From positions 496,001 to 560,000 of the forward strand of contig NZ_VCDK01000003.1 of NCBI RefSeq assembly GCF_007995215.1: a DNA stretch of 64,000 nt, read 5' to 3'. The stretch is from Shimia ponticola (GTDB lineage Bacteria > Pseudomonadota > Alphaproteobacteria > Rhodobacterales > Rhodobacteraceae). The notes beneath the pieces are model-generated. The model worked only from the letters and a program-made list of their open reading frames with translations, did no database searches and had not been told where the DNA came from. Made by a program: the position numbers and the translations under genes. Below, piece by piece: positions 27,042 to 35,337 of the stretch; positions within the stretch are counted from its first letter, which is position 1; each line of letters starts with the position of its first letter.

Positions 27042-27087
27042 TGCAAATCACTTGCAAGAAGTCAAGGAACTTGCGAATTATTCGCAA
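27042..27087. promoter_or_regulatory. Mur/Fur-type operator pair upstream of sitA
   Basis: TGCAAATCACTTGCAA (27042-27057) is an imperfect palindrome and TTGCGAATTATTCGCAA (27071-27087) a perfect 17-bp palindrome with a single central T. Their centres are about 30 bp apart. Both resemble the TGCAAAT-type sites of the alphaproteobacterial manganese regulator Mur and lie 41-86 bp upstream of the sitA start. Manganese-dependent repression is inferred. Confidence 0.7.
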
Positions 27088-27098
27088 TAAAAGAGAAT

Positions 27099-27122
27099 GC
27101 CGCGCGGAGATTTCCGCGCGGC
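27099..27122 (-). terminator. Intrinsic terminator after the alg-like operon
   Basis: A perfect 10-bp stem, GCCGCGCGGA / TCCGCGCGGC, closes on a GATT loop. On the minus strand it is followed by ATTCTCTTTTATT, a usable T-rich tract. It lies 52 bp beyond the algX-like stop codon and just upstream of the sitA operators. Confidence 0.85.
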
Positions 27123-27174
27123 GTATGGGAACCTTGCCCAAGAACCGGGCAGGCATGTCTCTGCGAGGGTGGAG

Positions 27175-28497
27175 TTAGGCCCCCGACTGAGACCCCAAAA
27201 CCTGCATGCGTGTGACTTTGGAGCCGCCTTTGACCGACACCTCAAGCGTGAACGGGCCTTTCGGCAATTCGCCAAGATCCACCCACCACGTATCAAGGGC
27301 CGTTTTCTCAAGGACGCGACGATTGCGTTTCAGAGAGAGCTTCGTTGTCTCACCATCAGGAAAGCGGAGCTTGAGGCTTACTTTCTCTGGCATGCCATCG
27401 ATCGCGCGGAGACCAAGAAGCGATGGCAAGTTGTCCATCTTTTGTTTGGCCTTGCCGCCATCAAGCGCGATGGTCGCGATGTCGCTCGTGCTCGAGTCAG
27501 AGATCAACGCGCCAAGCAGTTGGCGCAGCGTGGCCTCGTTCAGTTGATAGGTGTACGGAAATTCCCAAACGATCATGCTGGGCTGCTCGGCTGCATAGTC
27601 ACCGCTCAGCATATACTGCTCCAACGGGCCAAGCATCCCACCACCAGAGACCGATACGTTTTTGACCGGACGCCCCAGTGCCGCCGAAATCGCATCGGCA
27701 GACTGATATTGGTCGCGCTTGTAGCGATCCGAGAAACTGGTGCCGGCCAGGACGACCGCATTCTCGGTGTCCACGTCGTCCAACAATCCACCGACCGACG
27801 GTAGGAATGCCGTGTAGTCATAAACCGGAGCCTGTTCTTTTTGTGGGTCTACATCACAGGTTGCGCGGACAATGTCGGCAAGCGATCCACGCTCTTGAAA
27901 CGTCTCGACCACGGGCAGTTCATTGACATCAAATGCAGGTGAAGCGTTGGCGTCCAACGCTTCGGCCAAGGCCAAGGCGGAATGAGCAGCACCTGTGTTC
28001 GTCCAGTGCGTGTCACGCGAAAAATAGTACGAAGACCGGATATCGGCATCTGAAATCGCGCGCGCCTGAAGGTCTGGCATCACGACGCCGGCCGCGCGCA
28101 ATTGTTTAACCATTTCCGCAAATGAAGCAGACTGTGCGGAAACGTCAAAGGCATCTGCGCGCGTTTGATCAACAATATCCTGACCTGCAACAACAGGTCG
28201 TGGCGGTGCGATAAGCATAGCAAACGTGGTGCCGCGTGCGTCGAATTCCTGCACGATCCGAGCCATCAGCGATTGCTCGACAGAGGACAGTTCATAGCCG
28301 CCTTTGAATTGATCCGATCCGAAAATCCAGCCTGTATCGGCGTCGTTGTGGATCGGCGCGAGCCGTTTGTATTTCTTGTCGAGTTCCGCTTCTTGCAGCA
28401 TTTGCGCGCAGATTGGTGCGGAACCCGCTGAAGTCGCAAGAAGGGAGATGCCGGTGGCTACGGCAAAGGCGCGGATCGGTGAAAGGGAAGTTTTCAT
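27175..28497 (-). CDS. algX: AlgX-like polysaccharide O-acetylation protein
   Basis: 440 residues with an N-terminal signal peptide ending near SAGSAPICA. The SGNH-like acetyltransferase domain contains the DTHWTNTGA block with the catalytic Asp-x-His and GTSFSDRY with the nucleophilic Ser. A C-terminal region (about 340-440, beta-rich, ending VDLGELPKGPFTLEVSV) fits the carbohydrate-binding module of AlgX. In alginate producers AlgX transfers acetyl groups to the polymer in the periplasm. No alginate polymerase is nearby, so the polymer is unknown. Last gene of the operon before a clear terminator. Confidence 0.75.
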   Translation of the reverse strand: MKTSLSPIRAFAVATGISLLATSAGSAPICAQMLQEAELDKKYKRLAPIHNDADTGWIFGSDQFKGGYELSSVEQSLMARIVQEFDARGTTFAMLIAPPRPVVAGQDIVDQTRADAFDVSAQSASFAEMVKQLRAAGVVMPDLQARAISDADIRSSYYFSRDTHWTNTGAAHSALALAEALDANASPAFDVNELPVVETFQERGSLADIVRATCDVDPQKEQAPVYDYTAFLPSVGGLLDDVDTENAVVLAGTSFSDRYKRDQYQSADAISAALGRPVKNVSVSGGGMLGPLEQYMLSGDYAAEQPSMIVWEFPYTYQLNEATLRQLLGALISDSSTSDIATIALDGGKAKQKMDNLPSLLGLRAIDGMPEKVSLKLRFPDGETTKLSLKRNRRVLEKTALDTWWVDLGELPKGPFTLEVSVKGGSKVTRMQVLGSQSGA

Positions 28498-28527
28498 GGG
28501 AGGGACTCCTTGGTGGAATAGTTTGTG

Positions 28528-29541
28528 TCAGAGGTAACGTTCAGGGATTTCCCAAACGACGAATTGAGGGGCGAGATCTTGGATCGCGCCGGTTGTCAGG
28601 GCATCCGTCATAGGAGCGAAGGGTCCCTGCCCCTCGACAGACAGGTTGACGACATCAAGCCCGGTCGCGCGGCTGAGCGCGCCTGCGAAATCGAACTCGG
28701 TGCGCGCCGAAAAACTGGTGCCGACCAAGACGATGCCGACCTCGACATCACCAAACAGACCTGCGCTTGGCTGTGCGACGGTCGTGGTGGTCGAAAGGTT
28801 GATGGTTTCCTCGGCAATCCCGGCCCAGCGCGCAAAAGGCCCGGTTTCGACGAAAGGCATCAAATCTGCGCGGAACGGTTGGTCAGGTGTGATCGCTACT
28901 TCGAACTCAAGATTGCCAAGTCCGGCCAGTCCAGCATCCTGTGCAATGACTTGCGCGGCTTGATCCGCACCAAAGGGGCTCCAATGCGTGTCTGTCCGGA
29001 GGAACGTGTCTTCAGCGCCGCGCGCCTCGGTCAACGCGGAATTCAGATCAATCGCCGGGAAACCAAGTTCGCTAAGCGTATCGCGCGCCGTATCGAAGCG
29101 GGTCTCTAACTGCGCCCCACGTTCGCGCGGCAGCTTGTCTGCGTAGACGCGCGCCTTGTCGGGCACGATCACAGGGATCAGGGTGATACCTTGATTTGCC
29201 AGCGTCTCTTGCACCGTTTGCAGCGTTTCGGTCAGAGGAACGGCATTGGTCGCAGGACGAAATTCTTCGGCCGTGAATAGCCATTGATCATCGCCAATCA
29301 CAACGTCCGGCCCGGTCTGACCGAAAGCCGCAAGCGTCAGAGCGTTCATCGCGCCGCGGGCCACATCATTCAGTGGCAAAGTGTCGGCAAACCGGTCCTC
29401 ATACGCCCGCTGATAAGCGCCGCTGAGAACACTGAGGTCTGGGGCGGGACCTTCGGTTGTCGAAAGCCCGTAAAGAGCCGGTATCGCCAAAGCCGATGCA
29501 AAAACCCAAGGCAGTGCGGTGGAATAGATATCACGTTGCAT
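28528..29541 (-). CDS. algJ: AlgJ-like O-acetyltransferase
   Basis: 337 residues with an N-terminal membrane anchor (residues about 8-25) and an SGNH/AlgX-N-like domain. DTHWSPFGA supplies the Asp-x-His pair and GTSFSARTEFDF the Ser. The sequence is a diverged paralogue of the gene downstream, as AlgJ is to AlgX. It would take the acetyl group passed through the AlgI channel. Spacing is 30 nt to algX and 10 nt to algI. Confidence 0.78.
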   Translation of the reverse strand: MQRDIYSTALPWVFASALAIPALYGLSTTEGPAPDLSVLSGAYQRAYEDRFADTLPLNDVARGAMNALTLAAFGQTGPDVVIGDDQWLFTAEEFRPATNAVPLTETLQTVQETLANQGITLIPVIVPDKARVYADKLPRERGAQLETRFDTARDTLSELGFPAIDLNSALTEARGAEDTFLRTDTHWSPFGADQAAQVIAQDAGLAGLGNLEFEVAITPDQPFRADLMPFVETGPFARWAGIAEETINLSTTTTVAQPSAGLFGDVEVGIVLVGTSFSARTEFDFAGALSRATGLDVVNLSVEGQGPFAPMTDALTTGAIQDLAPQFVVWEIPERYL

Positions 29542-29551
29542 GGATCAGACC

Positions 29552-30943
29552 TCAGAATTGAAAGTAGAGAAACGGTGAATGCAGGCGGGCGCTGAGCACC
29601 ATCGTCGATGCCGTCATGAGCACAACGGTGGTGCCAAAGCGCAAAGCGGGCCATGAGATGTCGGTGCGCATGGCGCGGCCCATCGTGGCGATCACACCGC
29701 CAATGAAGAGCGCCCAAAGCTCAATCGACTGCGTGGCGTAGAGGTATTGGGACGACAGCCCAAGTTCGCCCAAGCCGAACATGCCGCGATACATCGTCAG
29801 CGCCACTTGCAACGTCTCGGCCCGGAACAAAACCCAGCCGATCATCACAGCGATCATCGTCGTCAACCAGGCAAACGGGCGTGGCAGCAGGGTCTGACCC
29901 ACACGCACGCCGGCCAAACGCTCGGCAGCCAAGAGCAAACCATGCCATGCGCCCCAGAGAACAAAGGTCACGTTCGCCCCGTGCCAAAGCCCGCCCAGAA
30001 CCATCGTCAGCATCAGGTTACGATAGGTCGCCAGCGCGCCGTGACGGTTCCCGCCCAGCGGAACATAGAGGTAATCGCGCAGCCATGCCGACAGGCTAAT
30101 ATGCCAGCGCCGCCAAAACTCGGTGATCGAAGTGCTGGTATAGGGCGCGTCGAAGTTTTCCATGAAGGTAAAGCCGATCATCAACCCAAGCCCGATTGCC
30201 ATGGACGAGTAGCCTGCGAAATCAAACAGCAGCTGGATCGAATAGGCTGCGACACCCAACCACGCCTCGGCCATGGAAGGATCCGAGAGGGCAAAGGCGC
30301 GATCAGCCAAGGGCGCCACGGTGTCCGCGATCAAAAGCTTCATCGCGAGACCTTCGACAAAGCGGCGCACGCCCATCGCGAATTTTTGCAGGCTGTGTGT
30401 GCGTTCAACGAATTGATCCGCGAGGTCCTTGTAACGAAGCACCGGACCGGCAATCAGCTGCGGAAAGAGCGATACGAAGGCAAGATAGTCGATCAGGGTG
30501 CGTGCAGGCGGCGCATCGCGGCGGGACACGTCAACGATATAGCTGATCGCCTGAAAGCTGAGGAACGAGATGCCAATCGGCAGAATGATCGCATCAAAGG
30601 CGTAGCCTGCCCCGCCAAGCGTCTCGCGCAGGTCACTGGCGATGCCCATGACGAAAACCGCATATTTGAAGTAACCCAGCGCCGCGAGGATCAGAGCAAC
30701 ACCGATGCGCACAGCCCATTTGCGGGTGGCTTCGTTCGCCGTAGTTGCGGCAACGTGCCCAGCGCCATAGCTCACGACCGAGATCGCAAAGACCAGCGCG
30801 AGGTAATCCACGCGCCACCACCCATAGAAAGCATAGCTCGCGAGCAGGATCAGGACCGAACGTGCCCGAACCGGGGCAAGGTAGTAGGTCGCCAGAAACA
30901 GCGGCAGAAAGCCGAAAAGGAAGATTTGCGAGGCGAAAATCAT
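29552..30943 (-). CDS. algI: MBOAT-family O-acyltransferase, AlgI-like
   Basis: A 463-residue integral membrane protein with about ten hydrophobic segments, starting MIFASQIFLFGFLPLFLATYY. The MBOAT signature is clear: WRRWHISLSAWLRDYLYVPLGG, then the active-site His in GLWHGANVTFVLWGAWHG. It moves acetyl groups from a cytoplasmic donor across the inner membrane for the AlgJ/AlgX partners. The start overlaps the algF-like stop in an ATGA. Confidence 0.88.
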   Translation of the reverse strand: MIFASQIFLFGFLPLFLATYYLAPVRARSVLILLASYAFYGWWRVDYLALVFAISVVSYGAGHVAATTANEATRKWAVRIGVALILAALGYFKYAVFVMGIASDLRETLGGAGYAFDAIILPIGISFLSFQAISYIVDVSRRDAPPARTLIDYLAFVSLFPQLIAGPVLRYKDLADQFVERTHSLQKFAMGVRRFVEGLAMKLLIADTVAPLADRAFALSDPSMAEAWLGVAAYSIQLLFDFAGYSSMAIGLGLMIGFTFMENFDAPYTSTSITEFWRRWHISLSAWLRDYLYVPLGGNRHGALATYRNLMLTMVLGGLWHGANVTFVLWGAWHGLLLAAERLAGVRVGQTLLPRPFAWLTTMIAVMIGWVLFRAETLQVALTMYRGMFGLGELGLSSQYLYATQSIELWALFIGGVIATMGRAMRTDISWPALRFGTTVVLMTASTMVLSARLHSPFLYFQF

Positions 30944-31545
30944 TGACCTGCCTCCGCAAAGACGGGGCCGTATGTGTCTTTGATCATTTCGACACTGCCG
31001 TCCGGCAGCACCACAAAGGACAGGTTTTGCCCACGGCGCAGCACGACATAAAAGGTCGTTGCATCCGAGCCATACGAGACCCCAAGCGTGACCGACAACG
31101 GATTCACCGCGCGCGTTGCTGCGGCACCCACAGCGACATCACCCAGGACTTCTGGACCGCCGTCCGCGACCGACAGAGCAGCAGGCAGTTCGGAACCCAA
31201 GTTTACCATCGACAGGTAGACTTTGCCCGGCTTGTCACGGGCTGGCTCTTCGACGACGCTCAGGACCTGTCCTGCGGCCTCAAAGACCGTGTAATGTGCG
31301 CCATCTTTGGCCTCTGGCAGCACGCCCGGCGCAAAGGCAACGTAGACATCCTCTGGCAACTCAGTTGTGGGTACTTTGCGCCCGAGGATCGTGAGGCTCT
31401 CAGAGCTTGCCCCAAGGACACGAACAAAGGCCGCCCCCTTGGGCACGACAGCGCCATACAGACCATCTTCCCGCTCGGCCAAAGCCGCCTGCGGAAGGCA
31501 GCTTGCCACTGCACACCAGACTACGATCAAGAAACGTTGCATCAT
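30940..31545 (-). CDS. algF: AlgF-like O-acetylation adaptor
   Basis: 201 residues with a Sec signal peptide ending near PQAALAE. The DGLYGAVVPKGAAFVRVLG opening and LSFVVLPDGSVEMIKD ending resemble AlgF, a periplasmic adaptor needed for alginate acetylation. The ATG at 31545 is chosen because AGGAG is 6 nt upstream. It is the first gene of algF-algI-algJ-algX and divergent from the metal-associated cluster at 31796. Two beta-rich domains are suggested by the alternating hydrophobic pattern. Confidence 0.72.
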   Translation of the reverse strand: MMQRFLIVVWCAVASCLPQAALAEREDGLYGAVVPKGAAFVRVLGASSESLTILGRKVPTTELPEDVYVAFAPGVLPEAKDGAHYTVFEAAGQVLSVVEEPARDKPGKVYLSMVNLGSELPAALSVADGGPEVLGDVAVGAAATRAVNPLSVTLGVSYGSDATTFYVVLRRGQNLSFVVLPDGSVEMIKDTYGPVFAEAGQ

Positions 31546-31795
31546 CACCAACTCCTGCGATTTCGGAGAGGTTTAGGTGAATGACCGCTGTCTGCGGGCG
31601 ACGCCGACGGATGATTTTTCTATCCTGAGGTATAGACGCCCAACCTTCTGTGCAGCGTCAGAGGGCAAGGAAAGCGGCTGTCAAGAAAACGTGACAGAAC
31701 AATGCCGATCACGCCCCAAACGGCCTTGAAGTTCCGGGCCAAGTGAAACAGGCTGCAGGTTCAACAGGAAGGTCTGGGTTGGGATTGGTTTGACT

Positions 31796-32377
31796 ATGGC
31801 GCGTGCTGGCCTTTTTGCGGCTGTCTTACTTGTCGGAATCGGCATCGTCGCTTGGGTTCTAATGACCCCGACCGGGGATCAGATATCAGAAACCGACGCC
31901 TTCAGCGCGCCGGGGTTGGAACCGATGACGCTTGATCAGGCGCAAAACGACTTTTTCCGGCTGACTCCCGCGCTGCTCTTGGTTGTTTATCAGGCTTTCA
32001 GCGAGGTTCAGGAAGATTCCATCTATGACACGCTGGCCAGCGTCACCCATGGTGATGCGCTGGAATACCTTTATCTGGAACGTGTCGGTGCCATGGCTGG
32101 TGGCGGGCTTGAGGAAGAAGCCGATCAAGAAATCCACGAGATCAACTTGCTTTATACAAGCGTCATGCGCGAAGACACCGCGCTGAACATCGACGCTTCT
32201 TGGCAGGTCATTGGTACGGTCGGTCATGCCGAACACCTGCACGTGCGCGGCAACACATATAGTGCGGCGTTGACCGTCTCACCAATTGACGGCGCTTGGC
32301 GCATCACGGATTTCAACCTGCTCGACGTTGATCGCGACAGTGCGGGCGAAACCTTTGAGGCACCAGCGACAAACTGA
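31796..32377 (+). CDS. Membrane-anchored NTF2-like hypothetical protein
   Basis: 193 residues, not recognised as a named family. One N-terminal hydrophobic segment (about residues 4-24) would anchor it with the rest in the periplasm. The body shows a long helical part (FFRLTPALLLVVYQAFSEV and onward, acidic) and a C-terminal beta portion ending GAWRITDFNLLDVD, the pattern of an NTF2/Tim44-like cone. The ATG at 31796 is preferred over a TTG two codons earlier. Its stop abuts the ATPase gene (shared A), so it is part of the ABC operon. Possible role: periplasmic partner of the permease; this is a guess. Confidence 0.7.
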   Translation: MARAGLFAAVLLVGIGIVAWVLMTPTGDQISETDAFSAPGLEPMTLDQAQNDFFRLTPALLLVVYQAFSEVQEDSIYDTLASVTHGDALEYLYLERVGAMAGGGLEEEADQEIHEINLLYTSVMREDTALNIDASWQVIGTVGHAEHLHVRGNTYSAALTVSPIDGAWRITDFNLLDVDRDSAGETFEAPATN

Positions 32378-33045
32378 TGATCACGGTTAAGGACCTCAAG
32401 TTTGGCTATGCGGGCGGCGGGTTTCGCCTGAGTGTGCCAGAGTTCAAACTGGACAGCCGCGAGCGCTTGGCGATTGTCGGACCAAGCGGCAGCGGGAAAA
32501 CCACACTCCTCAATTTGGTTGCGGGCATCCTCACGCCGAAAAGCGGAGATATTGACGTCGATGGGACCAAGGTGTCCGATCTTTCTGACGCCGAGCGTCG
32601 CCGGTTTCGCGCAACGCATATGGGGTTTGTCTTTCAGGACTTCGCTCTGCTGGATTATCTGCCTGCGCGGCAGAACATTCTTTATCCCTATCGGATCACC
32701 CCTGCCCTGAAACTCGACAGCGCGGCACGCGACCGGGCGCAAGCACTGGCCGATGCCTGCGGGATCGGGGACAAAATGGACCGCCACCCATCAGCACTCA
32801 GCCAAGGCGAACAACAACGCGTTGCTATCTGTCGCGCGCTGGTCACGCAGCCTAAACTCATCCTGTCGGACGAGGCCACCGGGAACCTTGATCCCGACAG
32901 CAAGGCGCGCATTCTCGATCTTTTGTTTGAACAGGCGGCTGAGGCTGGGGCAGCCGTGCTTGCCGTGACGCACGACCACGAATTGCTTCCACGGTTTGAA
33001 CGTGTGCTGGATTTCGCCCAGTTTCGCGAGGGGGCCGCCGCATGA
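32377..33045 (+). CDS. LolD/MacB-type ABC transporter ATP-binding protein
   Basis: 222 residues with Walker A GPSGSGKTT, Q-loop VFQDFALLDYLPA, signature LSQGEQQR, Walker B LILSDEATGNLD and an H-loop THDHEL. The DFALLDYL Q-loop and small size are those of ATPases that drive MacB/FtsX mechanotransmission proteins rather than importers. It is coupled upstream to the NTF2-like gene and downstream (4-nt overlap) to the FtsX-type permease, so the two form one ABC unit. Confidence 0.88.
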   Translation: MITVKDLKFGYAGGGFRLSVPEFKLDSRERLAIVGPSGSGKTTLLNLVAGILTPKSGDIDVDGTKVSDLSDAERRRFRATHMGFVFQDFALLDYLPARQNILYPYRITPALKLDSAARDRAQALADACGIGDKMDRHPSALSQGEQQRVAICRALVTQPKLILSDEATGNLDPDSKARILDLLFEQAAEAGAAVLAVTHDHELLPRFERVLDFAQFREGAAA

Positions 33046-34211
33046 ACGCGCTGTTTCTCGCCTTTGCTTACCTTCGCTACCACTGGGCACGCAGTTCCGT
33101 TCTTGTCGCGGTTGCGGCTCTGATCCTGTTTGTGCCTGCGGCGACCCAAATCCTGTTGTCCACAAGCGAACGCGCCTTGGTTGCACGCGGCGATGCGACG
33201 CCGCTCTTGCTGGGTAGCCGTGGATCGCAGCTCGATCTCACCATGTCAGCACTGTATTTCTCGGACGAGCGTCCGGACCCGGTGCCCATGGCCGAGGTCG
33301 AAACCGTTTGGGACAGCAATCTTGGTGTTCCAATACCGGTCCACACTGCGTTTTCGTCCAGCGGGTTCCGCATCGTGGGAACGACATTGGATTATTTCGA
33401 TTTCCGGGGCCTTTCGCCGGTCGATGGTCGCGGTTTGTCCATCCTTGGCGACGCGGTGATCGGCTCTGAAGTGGCCGAAAGCCTCGGCAAAGGCGTCGGC
33501 GACACCTTGGTTTCCGCACCAGAGAACCTCTTTGATCTGGACGGTGTATATCCGCTGGAGATGCCGATTGTCGGTGTTCTGCCGCAGACAAATACGCCAG
33601 ACGACAGCGCCATTTTTGTCGACATCAAGACCGCTTGGGTGATCCAGGGGATCGGCCACGGGCACGAAGACGTCGTGACCGCTGCCGAGGTCGCATCGGG
33701 AACGGCGGCCATCGCCAACGCGGCTGTCGTTCAGTACCAACGCATCACCCCCGACAATATCGACAGTTTCCACTTCCACGGTTCGCAGGATGGTTTTCCA
33801 GCGACGGCCGTGATTGTCGTCCCGAATGACACCCGCTCTGCCACGATCCTGAAAGGTCGCTATCTTGATAGCGAAGGCCCGACACAGCTGATAGAACCGG
33901 CTGGGGTCATTCAGGGGCTGGTGGATCGGATTTTTCGGATCAAATCGCTCTTGGACGCCGTGACCGCCATCATCGCAATCGCCGCCTTCGCAGCGATTGG
34001 GTTGGCGGTCTTTCTCAGCTACCGCCTGCGCGCCCGCGAGGTGGCAACTGCTGTAAAATTGGGCGCTCGGAAGGGCATGGTTCTGCGCCTCTTGGCAGCG
34101 GAAACCGTGACGCTATTGTCAATTTCAGCAGGTATCGCTGCCCTCGGCGCGATCATCGTGTCCCAGAATGCCGAGGCTTGGGTGGGATGGCTTCTCTCGC
34201 TCGGATCGTAA
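33042..34211 (+). CDS. FtsX/MacB-type ABC permease, short form
   Basis: 389 residues. One N-terminal membrane helix (about 14-36), a large periplasmic domain (about 40-300), then two clear helices (about 305-335 and 345-375) with the coupling sequence RAREVATAVKLGARKGMVLRLL between them. Classical MacB and FtsX permeases have four helices; the last one is not obvious here because the protein ends soon after WVGWLLSLGS. The periplasmic domain has no recognised motif. Such proteins do not carry substrate across the membrane but transmit force to periplasmic partners. Confidence 0.82.
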   Translation: MNALFLAFAYLRYHWARSSVLVAVAALILFVPAATQILLSTSERALVARGDATPLLLGSRGSQLDLTMSALYFSDERPDPVPMAEVETVWDSNLGVPIPVHTAFSSSGFRIVGTTLDYFDFRGLSPVDGRGLSILGDAVIGSEVAESLGKGVGDTLVSAPENLFDLDGVYPLEMPIVGVLPQTNTPDDSAIFVDIKTAWVIQGIGHGHEDVVTAAEVASGTAAIANAAVVQYQRITPDNIDSFHFHGSQDGFPATAVIVVPNDTRSATILKGRYLDSEGPTQLIEPAGVIQGLVDRIFRIKSLLDAVTAIIAIAAFAAIGLAVFLSYRLRAREVATAVKLGARKGMVLRLLAAETVTLLSISAGIAALGAIIVSQNAEAWVGWLLSLGS

Positions 34212-34226
34212 TCAACAGGAGGTTTT

Positions 34227-35003
34227 ATGAAACAATATCTTGTGACAGCATCGTTTGCTGCTCTCATGGCTGCGACACCTGCTCTGGCGCATTATGGCAT
34301 GATCATCCCAAATGATCCGATGATCAGCCAAGAAGACGGTCGCAGTGTCGACCTGACAATGTCTTTCTCGCATCCGTTCGAACTTGATGGGATGATGCTC
34401 GACAAACCTGCGGCCTTCTCTGTCACGCACGAAGGCAACACCACCGATCTCTTGGGCGGGTTGCAGGACGCCACCGTAATGGAGGATCAGGGCTACACGC
34501 TCGAATACCGGCTGGACCGCCCCGGCACCTATGTTTTTGCCATGGAGCCAAAGCCCTATTGGGAACCTGCCGAGGATGCCTTTATCATTCACTACACCAA
34601 GACCTACGTGACCGCCTATGGCGATGACGAAGGCTGGGATACCGAACTGGGTCTGAAGACAGAGGTTGTGCCTTTGACCAAACCCTTCGGTCTGTGGGAA
34701 CACAACGTGTTCCAAGGCATCATCAAAATGGACGGCGAACCAGTGCCTTATGCCGAGGTCGAAGTTGAGTATTACAACGAAGACCTGTCCGCGACCGTGC
34801 CTGATGAATTGATGATCACCCAAACGGTCAAGGCGGACGCCGACGGTGTCTTCACCTATGCGCCGCCATCGTCGGGCTGGTGGGGCTTTGCTGCTCTGAA
34901 CACAGCGGATTACACCATTTTGGAAGAAGGCTCTGGTGAAGAGAAAGCTGTCGAGCTTGGTGCTGTGATCTGGGTCCATTTCGAAGAATGGACGGGCAAT
35001 TGA
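34227..35003 (+). CDS. DUF4198-family periplasmic protein, predicted metal-binding
   Basis: 258 residues. A signal peptide MKQYLVTASFAALMAATPALA would be cut just before His22, so the mature protein starts HYGMIIP. The remainder resembles DUF4198 proteins (NikK-like) associated with nickel and cobalt uptake: an N-terminal jelly-like domain with FSHPFE, and a C-terminal Ig-like domain (GEPVPYAEVEVEYYN, FTYAPPSSGWWGFAAL). RBS AGGAGG precedes the start. It is 15 nt behind the permease gene and belongs to the metal-associated operon. An N-terminal His could be a metal ligand. Confidence 0.8.
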   Translation: MKQYLVTASFAALMAATPALAHYGMIIPNDPMISQEDGRSVDLTMSFSHPFELDGMMLDKPAAFSVTHEGNTTDLLGGLQDATVMEDQGYTLEYRLDRPGTYVFAMEPKPYWEPAEDAFIIHYTKTYVTAYGDDEGWDTELGLKTEVVPLTKPFGLWEHNVFQGIIKMDGEPVPYAEVEVEYYNEDLSATVPDELMITQTVKADADGVFTYAPPSSGWWGFAALNTADYTILEEGSGEEKAVELGAVIWVHFEEWTGN

Positions 35004-35335
35004 TCCGCGCAGCAGCCGTTGCCGCAACACTGGCCATCGCCCCAACCGGGACGATGGCGCATCAACTGGTCGTTTTTGCATCTGTTGATTGTCAGGTCGT
35101 GACCGTCGAAGCCAAGTTTTCGAATGGACGCGTCGCGCAGGCGGGTGACGTTCGTGTGCTTGACGGCGAAAACACGCTCCTAATGACGCTTGAACTGGGT
35201 GAGGATGGCACCGCTGTCGTGCCACTCGACAGCGTCGACCATAGCGGCGGTCTGGTGATCGAAGTCGATACCGGCGGACACGACAACTATTGGATCGTGA
35301 CGCCTGACGACATCACACGCAATTGCGGGAGTTAA
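34988..35335 (+). CDS. Small periplasmic protein with predicted mature N-terminal His
   Basis: 115 residues, overlapping the DUF4198 gene by 16 nt. A signal peptide is followed by a TMA cleavage site at residue 24, giving HQLVVFA as the mature N-terminus, like the DUF4198 neighbour. The rest is a single beta-sandwich-like domain (VEAKFSNGRVAQAGDVRVLDGENTLLMTL) resembling CbiL/NikL-type or carboxypeptidase-regulatory-like folds, with DTGGHDNYWIV and one C-terminal Cys. No named family is certain. It has no membrane helix, unlike NikL. Confidence 0.72.
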   Translation: MDGQLIRAAAVAATLAIAPTGTMAHQLVVFASVDCQVVTVEAKFSNGRVAQAGDVRVLDGENTLLMTLELGEDGTAVVPLDSVDHSGGLVIEVDTGGHDNYWIVTPDDITRNCGS

Positions 35336-35337
35336 AT

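Noticed and set aside
29747-30946. 399-codon plus-strand open frame antisense to algI
   Set aside because: Its Arg/Gln/His-rich translation lacks any membrane or domain pattern, while the opposite strand has a clear MBOAT protein; it is a high-GC shadow.
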